Source: Janthinobacterium sp. 61 (lineage in GTDB: Bacteria > Pseudomonadota > Gammaproteobacteria > Burkholderiales > Burkholderiaceae_D). Taken from it: DNA of 64,000 bases. The DNA is taken from NCBI RefSeq assembly GCF_002846335.1, contig NZ_PJMQ01000001.1, forward strand, positions 4,960,001-5,024,000, written 5' to 3'. A model generated the notes under the pieces. It was not told where the DNA came from. It saw only the letters and a list, made by a program, of their open reading frames with translations, and ran no database searches. This document shows positions 14,432 to 22,600 of the stretch, in pieces (within the stretch, counting starts at the first letter, position 1; each line of letters opens with the position of its first letter). Position numbers and translations under genes: made by a program.

Positions 14432-15814
14432 ATGATTGATATAATGGCAAGTGCAGCCGTGGCTACGGATGCAAATCAGACAGAGCAAGAGCATCACGAT
14501 TCCTTGCAGGCGCATTTCCAGCCCAATATTTCGGCCGATGAAATTGAGCAAGTTTTTCACTTGAAGCGGGCGCAGCCCTTGCTGCAAGTGTTTACGGCCC
14601 TGTTCCATGGCGGTTTCGATGGCGTGCTGGTGCGTCTGCTGGTGTTGCGCGAGCTGGCGTCCGATGCGGCCACGTCCGCCTATACGCGCGCCGATATCAA
14701 CACCAAGCTGGCTTATTTATTGCCGGAAAGCCTGGAAACGGTCTTGCTGCGCCTGCGCTCGAACCAGTTGCTGGCCTGGGATGCGCAGCAGGGCGTGTAC
14801 CGCGTCACGCCCATGGCACGCAATGTGCTGTCCGCCATCGACAGCTTGCTGGGCCTGGGCCAGACGGAAGACGAAGCGGAAATGGGTTTCCTGTTATCAC
14901 AGGTGGCGGGTGCGCAAGCCGTGGGCGGCGTGTCGGTCGAGCAACTTCAGCATTTGCTGGGCCGCCTGGTGGACTTGACGGAAGAATTCTCCGACGCCAT
15001 CGCCTCCGGTTCCGAATTCCGTTTGCGCACGGCGCAGGCGAAGTGGAACATGGCGTGCGACTGGGTCGAGAAGGGTTCCGAGATTCTCGTGGCCATTACT
15101 TCCGATGAAAACGCGGACAGCGCCACGCACAAGGCGGCGCAGGCAATCGGCCGCGCGCAAAGCAAGTTGCTCAATATGCAAGGTATGTTTTCGCGCGCCC
15201 TGAACCAGATCGAGCGCCAGCGCGTGCACCTGGGCCAGTCGGGCCTGTCGACCACCGACATCAAGCGCTGGCTGCTGCTGCATGAAGACCTGGCCAGCCT
15301 GGCCGAGGGCGCCATCGACCAGCCTGTCGTGCCCCTGTTCTCCACGCCGGCCGAGATGATCGACGTGGCGGAAACGGAACTGCTGTCGGAACGGGCGGCG
15401 GGTGTCATCAACACGGGCCTGCCCAGCGGAGAGGACGCGCCCACTACCATCAGCGACGGTCCCGCCATGCAACTCGAACTCGATGACTTGCTCGAACGCC
15501 TGTCGAACTTCGCCAGCCTGGGCAATTTCCCCAGCATCGGCGAAGAAGGGCCGAAGTCCGTACCGGTGCAGGACTCGCTGCTGCCGGCCAGTTTTGCCGT
15601 GGCGTCCTACCGCGCCTCGATGCTGCCCCTCCTGGGCGATGTGTCCGAAGCAAGCTTGCAAGGCTCGACGGCCGAACTGGCCCGTTTGCCGATCACCTTT
15701 ACACCGACCGACGAGATGGTCCAACTGACCGACCCCCACGTGGCGGCCATGTCGATCGCCTCGCTTTCACTGAATGTTTCACTTGATTTAGATAGCGGCA
15801 CAGCCGATGAATGA
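14432..15814 (+). CDS. Kleisin-like subunit of a condensin (MksF/JetA-like)
   Basis: 460 residues, soluble. The N-terminal ~130 residues look like a winged-helix domain (FHLKRAQPLLQVFTALFHGG, LRSNQLLAWDAQQGVYRVT), then long helices (SKLLNMQGMFSRALNQIERQ) and an acidic, less structured C-terminal half. Sequence alone does not name a family. Position decides: it is followed, with an 8-nt overlap, by a KITE-like gene and then an SMC-like ATPase, the JetA-JetB-JetC / MksF-MksE-MksB order. A bridging kleisin role is inferred. The ATG at 14432 has only a weak GGAAAAG site; the ATG at 14444 is an alternative. Confidence 0.72.
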   Translation: MIDIMASAAVATDANQTEQEHHDSLQAHFQPNISADEIEQVFHLKRAQPLLQVFTALFHGGFDGVLVRLLVLRELASDAATSAYTRADINTKLAYLLPESLETVLLRLRSNQLLAWDAQQGVYRVTPMARNVLSAIDSLLGLGQTEDEAEMGFLLSQVAGAQAVGGVSVEQLQHLLGRLVDLTEEFSDAIASGSEFRLRTAQAKWNMACDWVEKGSEILVAITSDENADSATHKAAQAIGRAQSKLLNMQGMFSRALNQIERQRVHLGQSGLSTTDIKRWLLLHEDLASLAEGAIDQPVVPLFSTPAEMIDVAETELLSERAAGVINTGLPSGEDAPTTISDGPAMQLELDDLLERLSNFASLGNFPSIGEEGPKSVPVQDSLLPASFAVASYRASMLPLLGDVSEASLQGSTAELARLPITFTPTDEMVQLTDPHVAAMSIASLSLNVSLDLDSGTADE

Positions 15815-16541
15815 CGATTCCCAAATCCTGATTGCGCGCCTGCTCACGCATCAAACCCTGCGCCGCGACGACAAGCTCGTCAAGCGCGTGCTGTCCGACG
15901 AGCTGTTCCGCGCCGAAATCGATGCGCGCCTGCTGGCCTGCGGCTTGAAATTGCTCGACAACGTGTACGCCGACCATGTCACCCTGGCCCTGACGCGCAC
16001 CATCGAACCGAAGATTTTCGGCGCGCGCGACGTGTGGCAAAACAATAATTTTGGCCTGGCACGCGATGGCGTGGCCTTGCTGGTGGTGCTGTGGGCGCAG
16101 ATCATCCTGCCCAAGCGCGAACGCCAGGAAACGCACCAGCATGCGGATGATGACCAGAACGATATGTTTGGCACGGAAAAGCCCCTGCCGCGCGCGGAAG
16201 ACGCATCGATCGGCATTTCCTACAAGGCGCTGCTGTCTGACTTCGGCGACAAGCTGGGCAAGAAGACGCGCATGGACATGAATTTGGGTACCCTGGCCAA
16301 GCTGGGCTTCATCGAGCGGCGCGGCGACTTTATCCTGGAAGGTCCGCTGCTGGACTTGATGATGGATACGGACGTCCTGAAAGAGCGCATCATCAACGGC
16401 GCCCTGGCCGACGTGTTCAAGCGGGCGCCTGCGCGCCTGGTGGCTGTCGACCCCGATGCCGACCTGGCAGACGACCTGTCCGCCGACATCGGCGACTTGC
16501 CCGACGCCGGCGACGAGCCCGTGTCCGACCTTCCTCACTGA
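15807..16541 (+). CDS. KITE-like condensin subunit (MksE/JetB-like)
   Basis: 244 residues. Winged-helix-type features include ISYKALLSDFGDKLGKKTRMD and LGTLAKLGFIERRGDFILEGPLLDLMMD, the latter close to the wing and strand pattern of MksE/DUF4194 proteins. The N-terminus (LIARLLTHQTLRRDDKLVKR) is helical; the last 25 residues are Asp-rich and probably disordered. The start overlaps the kleisin-like gene by 8 nt and the SMC-like gene begins 8 nt after the stop, so the three are translated together. By analogy it would dimerise on the kleisin and regulate the ATPase. The assignment rests on weak similarity plus operon position. Confidence 0.72.
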   Translation: MNDDSQILIARLLTHQTLRRDDKLVKRVLSDELFRAEIDARLLACGLKLLDNVYADHVTLALTRTIEPKIFGARDVWQNNNFGLARDGVALLVVLWAQIILPKRERQETHQHADDDQNDMFGTEKPLPRAEDASIGISYKALLSDFGDKLGKKTRMDMNLGTLAKLGFIERRGDFILEGPLLDLMMDTDVLKERIINGALADVFKRAPARLVAVDPDADLADDLSADIGDLPDAGDEPVSDLPH

Positions 16542-16549
16542 AAGCACCC

Positions 16550-19381
16550 ATGTTTCATATCAAATCACTTGAACTGGTGCACTGGGATTACTGGCAGCGC
16601 ATCAAGAATATTCCGCTCGACGCGAAGATCATCACCATCGCGGGGCAGAACGGCTCGGGCAAGACCACCTTGCTCGACGCCTTGCGCACCTTGTTCGGCC
16701 TCGACTGTTCGATGGGGCGCACCTATAAACACTATGCGCGCCACTCGGGCCAGCAAACGGCATGGCTGCGCGCCGTGGTCGACAACAAGAACGTGGGCAA
16801 GCAGCTGTCGAACCGTCCGTTCCGCAGTTCCGGCTTCTTCAGCGACGATGAAGTGACCCTGTTTTGCCAGATCCAGAAGAATGGCGGCGACTGGAAGCGT
16901 CAGTATCTGATGCGTCCGGGCAATGTGCAGATCGAAGACATCACGGATGCCAACGACTGGCTGGGCGTGGAAAACTACCGCAAGCGCCTGGCCAATGCCG
17001 GCCTGTCGCCCGCCATGTCGAAAGTGCTGGCGCTGGAGCAGGGCGAGACGGACAAATTGTGCGAATACGCGCCGCGCCAGCTGCTCGACCTGGTGTTCCA
17101 GGTGTTCGGCGACAAGGAAGTGCTGGATGCCTACGATGAAGCCAAGCGCCACCAGCGCGATACGGAAGTGGAGCTGAAGCGCTTCGAGACGGAACTGGAA
17201 GCGTCCAAGACCAACCTGGAAGGCTTGCGCCTGCGTGTGGCCAATTACCACCAGTGGGAAAGTCTGCACAAAGAGCGCCGCAACTTGCTGGAAGAAGTGC
17301 TGCCCAGCCTGCAATACCACGAGGCGCGCGAAAAGGCGGCCACGGCCAGCCGGCAATTGCGCGATGCGCGCAAACCGATGGCGCAGGCGGATCAGCAGCT
17401 GACCGACAAGCGCAATGCGCTGGCCGCGCAAGCGAAGGCCCTGTCCGACGCGCAAATGAACGAAACCCTGCTGGAGCAGGAATCCATAGGCCTGCAGAGT
17501 CGCCTTTCACTGATCAATGCAAAACTGAAACCGCTGGACAGCCTGCTGGAACAGAAAGACCGTTTGCAGAAGCTGGCGGCGGACTCGGGCAGCGATATCG
17601 CCGAAGTGGCGGCCCAGCTGGAACAGAAGGAAGCGCAATTGTTGCAGCAGCGCCAGCAGCGCGACGCCTTGTCCGCCCGCATCGCGGGTGAGCAGGCGAC
17701 GATTGCCGCGCTGCAAGGCAAGACGGCCATGCCGGAGCCGGACAATGTGCGCGGCATGCGCCGCGCGCTGCGCGATGCGGGCATTGCACATGCGATGCTG
17801 TCGGATATCGTCGAAGTGACGGACAGCCGCTGGCAGGGTGCCGTCGAAGGCGTGCTGGGCGGTTACGCCTCGGTCGTCCTGCTCGATAAAGCCAAGGATG
17901 CGGCCGCTGCCTACCGGCTGGCCGAGAAAGAACGCTATCGCCACTTCATCGTGCCCGAGCTGGTCACGGCACCTGTCGCCAACGACGAAAGCCTGCTGGC
18001 CGTGGTGAAATTCTCCGCGCCCGTGCCTGGCTGGCTGATCGAGCAACTGTCGCGCATTGCGCGCGTCGATTCCGTCGAAGCGGGCTTCAAGCTGGGCAAC
18101 CACGAAGAGTGGATCACGCCCGAGGCGTATCACCGCGAACGCCGGGGCGGACGCTCCCTGTTCGTGGAAGCATCGCGCTACCGCTTCGGCCAGGCAGGCC
18201 GCAGCGGCCGACTGGAAGCGCTGCTGCGTTCCTTGCCGGGCCTGGAAGGGCAGGAAGACACGCTCACCCTGGCGATCTCGAAGCTGGCGGCGGAAGTGGG
18301 CGCTTTAAAAGCGCGCATCGCCGGCGTCGACGCGGCCAAGGAACTCAGTGCGCGCCAGGAAGAATTCGCCGAAGCGCTGCGCAATTCGAAACCGCTCAAG
18401 GAAGAGCGCCTGGAAGTGGGCGGCCGCCTGGGCGAGCTGCAGAATCTGACCAAGAACGCCACCGTGGCGCGCACGCGCGCCGATACCGTGTGGCAAAACG
18501 CGCGCCTGGCCCTGTCTGAAGCGGAAGCCGGTTCGCGCCTGGGCTACAAGAAACAAATTGAACAGCGCGCCGAGCACGCGCGCGCCTTGCTGGCTTTGCG
18601 CCATGCGTGGCGCCATCTGCCGAAAAGCTGGCGCCGTCCCGCGCGCCGCGCGGCCCTCGTGGCCGAACACCAGAATGCGCACCAGGTCGACTTGCGCGTG
18701 GCCAGCCTGCAAAACAGCCTGGCGCGCGACGACTGGGAACTCGACGCCACCGTCATCGACCAGCACCACCGCCTGTCGGACCAGTTGCATGGCCGTCAGT
18801 CGGAAACGGACGAGCGCCGCTACCAGAACAACCGCGCCATCGAAGCGACGGGCAATGCGCGCGGCGCCTACATGGAGCGCTTGCGCTACACCATCAAGAC
18901 TTATAGCAAGAACATCAAGGAGCTGGGCGAGCTGGCCGGCATCGAAGTGCATGCCGACCCTGTGCGCCTGGAAAACGACGATGTGCAGCTGTCGCAGGCG
19001 GGCTTGCACGTGCGGTTCAAGTTTGACGGCAAGGGCGTGATCGGCATGAACGATGGCGAAGCGTCGGGTGGCCAGCAGGTGATGAAGTCGCTGGTGCTGC
19101 TGATCGGCTTGCTGAAATCGGAAGACGGTTCCGGCGGCTTCGTCTTCATCGATGAACCGTTTGCCCACCTCGATATCCGCAACATCCAGCTGGTGGGCGA
19201 GTTCCTGAAAAACACGGAAGCGCAATACCTGATGACGACGCCGTTGACGCACAACACGGATGTCTACGATCCATCGGAGCTGACGCTGATCACCAGCAAG
19301 AAGAAAAAGGATACGCAATGGGCGCAACCGATTTTCGTGCTTCAGCGCAGAGTCGAACCCGTACCGGGCAAGGCCGCGTGA
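16550..19381 (+). CDS. SMC-like condensin ATPase (MksB/JetC-like)
   Basis: 943 residues, the size of MksB. The N-terminal head has Walker A GQNGSGKTT (residues 32-40). Coiled coil runs from about 185 to 395. A globular hinge-like part follows (~400-560: AHAMLSDIVEV, AVEGVLGGYASVVLLD), then a returning coil to about 790. The C-terminal head has the ABC signature ASGGQQVMKSLV (839-843) and Walker B FVFIDEPFAHLD (Asp868, Glu869). This is a DNA-loop-extruding type ATPase with partners encoded just upstream. No JetD/MksG toprim gene is adjacent, so chromosome organisation is as likely as anti-plasmid defence. A short Arg/Trp-rich segment near 18619-18648 reads like two compensating frameshifts. 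The stop overlaps the next ATG. Confidence 0.88.
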   Translation: MFHIKSLELVHWDYWQRIKNIPLDAKIITIAGQNGSGKTTLLDALRTLFGLDCSMGRTYKHYARHSGQQTAWLRAVVDNKNVGKQLSNRPFRSSGFFSDDEVTLFCQIQKNGGDWKRQYLMRPGNVQIEDITDANDWLGVENYRKRLANAGLSPAMSKVLALEQGETDKLCEYAPRQLLDLVFQVFGDKEVLDAYDEAKRHQRDTEVELKRFETELEASKTNLEGLRLRVANYHQWESLHKERRNLLEEVLPSLQYHEAREKAATASRQLRDARKPMAQADQQLTDKRNALAAQAKALSDAQMNETLLEQESIGLQSRLSLINAKLKPLDSLLEQKDRLQKLAADSGSDIAEVAAQLEQKEAQLLQQRQQRDALSARIAGEQATIAALQGKTAMPEPDNVRGMRRALRDAGIAHAMLSDIVEVTDSRWQGAVEGVLGGYASVVLLDKAKDAAAAYRLAEKERYRHFIVPELVTAPVANDESLLAVVKFSAPVPGWLIEQLSRIARVDSVEAGFKLGNHEEWITPEAYHRERRGGRSLFVEASRYRFGQAGRSGRLEALLRSLPGLEGQEDTLTLAISKLAAEVGALKARIAGVDAAKELSARQEEFAEALRNSKPLKEERLEVGGRLGELQNLTKNATVARTRADTVWQNARLALSEAEAGSRLGYKKQIEQRAEHARALLALRHAWRHLPKSWRRPARRAALVAEHQNAHQVDLRVASLQNSLARDDWELDATVIDQHHRLSDQLHGRQSETDERRYQNNRAIEATGNARGAYMERLRYTIKTYSKNIKELGELAGIEVHADPVRLENDDVQLSQAGLHVRFKFDGKGVIGMNDGEASGGQQVMKSLVLLIGLLKSEDGSGGFVFIDEPFAHLDIRNIQLVGEFLKNTEAQYLMTTPLTHNTDVYDPSELTLITSKKKKDTQWAQPIFVLQRRVEPVPGKAA

Positions 19382-20385
19382 TGGCCGTGCGCAAGCTCGT
19401 TCTGGCCGCTGCCCTGTCGCTGGCCTTGGTGGGCACGGCCGTGGCCAACGACGGCATCGGTTCCGTGAGCGCGGGCGGCATCCTGTTCGGCAAGACCGAT
19501 GCCGTGGCCATGAAAAAGGAAGTGCTCAGCGTGAGCACGGACTTGATCAAGGTCGAATACGAATTCCTCAATGAATCGGCGAAGGATGTGGAAGAGACGA
19601 TTTTCTTCCCCTTGCCAGAATACGCGGCCGGCTACCATGGCTCGCCCACGTATTATGGCCAGCCGCAGCAGTTTACTGTCGACGTGGACGGCAAGCGCAA
19701 GGACTATAAAACCACCTTCGTCGCCAAGCTCGACAGCAACGATGTGACGGCCCGCTTGCGCCAGCTGGGCCTGTCGGACGCGCAGATCGCCTATTTCCCC
19801 TCGCACACGCCGTTCGACAGGAAAGTGGCGCCGCTGACGGCCGCGCAGAGCAAGATCATGATCGGCGAAGGCTTGCTGGCGCAGTTGTATGACGAAGAAT
19901 GGGTGCCGGCCTGGACCGTGAAAGTCATCTACCTGTGGCAGCAGAAATTTCCCGCCGGAAAAGTCGTGCGCGTGCGCCATCAATATGCGCCATTCGTCGC
20001 GGCCGGGCCCGGTGCTTCCTACCTGGGCGATGGCAATGCATTTGAAAAGAAATACTGCGGCGACCAGGCCTTCTACAAGACGTGGAACCGCCTGGCGGCC
20101 AAGCAGGGCGAAAGCGGCTTCGTCAATGCTGTCTGGGTATCGTATATTTTGACGACGGGCAACACCTGGAAGAATGGCATCGAAGACTTCACCTTGAACC
20201 TGATCAAGGGCAAGCCGGATGAGCTGATCAGCCTGTGCTTCCCTGGCACGTTCACCAAAATTAACCCCACCACCTTGCAAGTCAAGCTGCGCAACTTCCA
20301 TCCGAAGCAAGACTTGGATGTGTACTTCGGCAATGTCGAAGGGACGGTTAGCCACGACGGCGTGGCGCCGCAGATCCGGCCATAG
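19381..20385 (+). CDS. Secreted DUF4424-family protein
   Basis: 334 residues from the ATG at 19381, which shares one base with the SMC gene's TGA. A signal peptide (VRKLVLAAALSLALVGTAVAND) is followed by the DUF4424 pattern: GSVSAGGILFGKTDAVAMKKE, LIKVEYEFLNES, ETIFFPLPEY, then KVIYLWQQKFPAGKVVRVRHQY. The family is periplasmic with no established role. Tight coupling to a cytoplasmic condensin gene is odd and may be only economy of space. Four cysteines are present in the mature part. Confidence 0.86.
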   Translation: MAVRKLVLAAALSLALVGTAVANDGIGSVSAGGILFGKTDAVAMKKEVLSVSTDLIKVEYEFLNESAKDVEETIFFPLPEYAAGYHGSPTYYGQPQQFTVDVDGKRKDYKTTFVAKLDSNDVTARLRQLGLSDAQIAYFPSHTPFDRKVAPLTAAQSKIMIGEGLLAQLYDEEWVPAWTVKVIYLWQQKFPAGKVVRVRHQYAPFVAAGPGASYLGDGNAFEKKYCGDQAFYKTWNRLAAKQGESGFVNAVWVSYILTTGNTWKNGIEDFTLNLIKGKPDELISLCFPGTFTKINPTTLQVKLRNFHPKQDLDVYFGNVEGTVSHDGVAPQIRP

Positions 20386-20397
20386 CAGAATGAGCAC

Positions 20398-21003
20398 ATG
20401 AGTGGGCAGGAGGCACTGGCGGCGCGCCTGCGCGCCATCGCCCGCGCCACGCCGTGGTGTATGCAAGCCCTGCAGGCCGTGCAGCAGTTGGGCTTGCCCC
20501 ACTGCTGCATCGGCGCCGGTGCCGTGCGCACGCTCGTGTGGGATGCCTTGCACGGCTACGCACAAGCGTCGGCACTGAGCGACGTCGACGTGGCGTATTT
20601 CGATGCGCACGATGTGCAAGCCCGGCGCGAGGTGGAACTGCGCCAGCGCCTGGGAACCCTGCTACCCGGCGTGCCGTGGGAAGTGTGCAACCAGGCCAGG
20701 GTGCATCTGTGGTTTGAAGACGCGTTCGGCTATGTCGTGCCGCCCTTGCTGTCGCTGGACGACGCCATCGCTTCCTGGCCCGAGTTTGCCACGGCCGTCG
20801 GCATTTATCTGCAGCCTGATGGCGAGATCGGCATCATCGCGCCGCACGGCCTCGATGAGCTGTTCGCCATGGTGGTGCGGCGCAACCCGGCGCGCATCAG
20901 CCTGGATGGGTATGCGCAGCGGCTGGCCAGTAAAAACTATGCGGCGCACTGGCCGCGCGTCACCATCATCGCCCCCGAAGATGATGGTGTAAAACACAAT
21001 TAA
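20398..21003 (+). CDS. Nucleotidyltransferase-fold protein (NTP_transf_6/DUF925)
   Basis: 201 residues. It shows the GAGAVRTLVWD loop and SDVDVAYFD, the paired aspartates of a minimal nucleotidyltransferase, then VCNQARVHLWFED and TAVGIYL, all characteristic of the DUF925 group. The substrate is unknown. The ATG at 20398 has GAATGAGC upstream and lies 12 nt after the DUF4424 gene, so it may belong to the same transcript. Soluble. Confidence 0.85.
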   Translation: MSGQEALAARLRAIARATPWCMQALQAVQQLGLPHCCIGAGAVRTLVWDALHGYAQASALSDVDVAYFDAHDVQARREVELRQRLGTLLPGVPWEVCNQARVHLWFEDAFGYVVPPLLSLDDAIASWPEFATAVGIYLQPDGEIGIIAPHGLDELFAMVVRRNPARISLDGYAQRLASKNYAAHWPRVTIIAPEDDGVKHN

Positions 21004-21004
21004 A

Positions 21005-21032
21005 TTCACCGTGGATACATTTTTCATATAAT
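21005..21032 (+). promoter_or_regulatory. Sigma70-like promoter for the secreted protein gene
   Basis: TTCACC (21005-21010), a 16-nt spacer and a perfect TATAAT (21027-21032) lie 38 nt before the ATG at 21071, in an AT-rich gap. The -35 matches the consensus at four of six positions. Confidence 0.5.
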
Positions 21033-21070
21033 TGCCAATTATCCAATAGTGCTTTCAGCATCCTCATCCA

Positions 21071-21880
21071 ATGTCCTTATCGATTTCCACGCCGCTGCGC
21101 CGCATCGGCCAGCTGTTCTTCCTTTCCTCCGCCTTCGTGGTGCCCGCCGCCTGGGCCGACAGCTACGGTGATTTCCAGCAAGCCAGCGGCCAGCTGGAAG
21201 CGCTGATGGCCAAGGCGACGACGCACAGCGGCTTGCCGCGCCTGGGCGACCCTGACGTGGCAGCGTTGTTTGCCCGGATTACCGATGCGCCGCGCCTGTT
21301 CCAGGCGCCCGTCGCCGCGTTGCAGGACATGAATCAGAGCGTGGCCCTGTGCGAGCGGGCGACCAAGCTCGGCAAGGCGTATTACGCGTTTGACATGGAG
21401 CGGCCGTTGCCGCTGTCGGGGGCGGAGCTGCAGCAGGCGCGCGCGGACCAGGCAAGGCAGAACCTGGCCAATTATGGCGATGAAATGAGTACTTTTTTTG
21501 CCTTTGGCATGCATTGCCATGGTCATTTGATTCAGCTGATGGAGCAGGAATTCAGTGCCCTGCCCGCCGATGCGGTGAGCGGGACCGAGCGTCTGCGCGC
21601 GCGTGCCTTCAGCAAGGGCTCGACCACCATGTATGTTGGTGTGGTGCAATTCGTGCAGGTGCCGTTCTGGAACGTGGCGCAAAAGAAGCGGATGCTGGAA
21701 GCGGCGGCGCAGCACGCCACGGCGAATGTTGCGTTGATGCCGCCGCCGTTGCGCGAGCGTTTGCTGGGTACTCTTGCGCAGGCGGACCAGGACCTCGATC
21801 CAACCCTGGCGCCGGCGCTGGCGACGATACGCCAGGCGCTGTCCGTGACGACGTGCGAAGGCCTGTGCCAGTTCTATTGA
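21071..21880 (+). CDS. Exported protein of unknown function
   Basis: 269 residues with a signal peptide (GQLFFLSSAFVVPAAWADS). The mature protein is mostly helical, with FQQASGQLEALMAKATTHSG, TDAPRLFQAPVAALQDMNQS, MHCHGHLIQLMEQEF and a C-terminal CEGLCQFY with two close cysteines. CxHxH (MHCHGHL) could bind metal or heme, but no family motif is convincing. It has its own promoter-like sequence and ends 12 nt from a convergent membrane-protein gene. No function is assigned. Confidence 0.72.
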   Translation: MSLSISTPLRRIGQLFFLSSAFVVPAAWADSYGDFQQASGQLEALMAKATTHSGLPRLGDPDVAALFARITDAPRLFQAPVAALQDMNQSVALCERATKLGKAYYAFDMERPLPLSGAELQQARADQARQNLANYGDEMSTFFAFGMHCHGHLIQLMEQEFSALPADAVSGTERLRARAFSKGSTTMYVGVVQFVQVPFWNVAQKKRMLEAAAQHATANVALMPPPLRERLLGTLAQADQDLDPTLAPALATIRQALSVTTCEGLCQFY

Positions 21881-21892
21881 GGTAGGGCGGAC

Positions 21893-22411
21893 TTACTCGG
21901 GTGCCTGCAAAGGCTTGTTGCGCTTGCGCCAGCGCAGCAAGCCCCAGGCGTAGACGGCGTAGTAGCCGATGACCAGGCCGTAAGCGGCCATGGTCAGCGG
22001 GCTCTGGCCGAACGGCGGCGGAGGCACGGGCACGTCCAGGCGCGTGTTCAGGTAGATTTCCATGCCACGGTACAGCAAGCGGGCGATGAACAGCATCGTG
22101 ATGGCCAGGCCAAGGTAGCGGTGCTGGGTAAAAAAGAAATCTTGTCCTACTTGCTCGAAGCGCGTCAGCTTCAAGCCCAGCACGCCCAGCCAGCCACCGG
22201 CCAGCGCGCCTGCGCCCAGGCTGGACAGGGGCAGGACCTCGAATTTCGTCGTCGTCGCCAGGAACAGCAGCAACGCGGGAAACGCGACCGCCACGCTCCA
22301 GTGCCGCCACAGCTGCGACTTCTGGCGCGCCACCAGTTTCTTCAGGCGCGAATAAATGCGCCAGACCAGCAGCGGGACCAGGAACAGCAGGGCGAGGGTA
22401 GTGGTTTCCAT
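21893..22411 (-). CDS. Four-helix inner membrane protein
   Basis: 172 residues from METTTLALLF. The upstream in-frame extension is low-quality sequence without a ribosome site. Four hydrophobic segments are visible: LALLFLVPLLVWRIY, WSVAVAFPALLLFLATT, YLGLAITMLFIARLLYRG and AYGLVIGYYAVYAWGLL, with a basic C-terminal end. The layout resembles CcdC/DUF1453-type membrane proteins, but I would not press that. It converges with the exported protein gene and diverges from the S9 peptidase gene. Function unknown. Confidence 0.7.
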   Translation of the reverse strand: METTTLALLFLVPLLVWRIYSRLKKLVARQKSQLWRHWSVAVAFPALLLFLATTTKFEVLPLSSLGAGALAGGWLGVLGLKLTRFEQVGQDFFFTQHRYLGLAITMLFIARLLYRGMEIYLNTRLDVPVPPPPFGQSPLTMAAYGLVIGYYAVYAWGLLRWRKRNKPLQAPE

Positions 22412-22600
22412 GTAGGCATTCGGGTGCGGGTAAAACAGCGATTGTAAGCGAGATGGGGGCGGCCGGCGATGCTTGTCAAACAGTAAAAGTTGCTGGTTGA
22501 CATTTACATGGCATGAACGCACTATGCCTTGTCACAAAGCGCCGCCATGAGCGGTGCCGTGCGCTCGCTGCCTGTCACCACCTTCATACACTGGAGTCCC

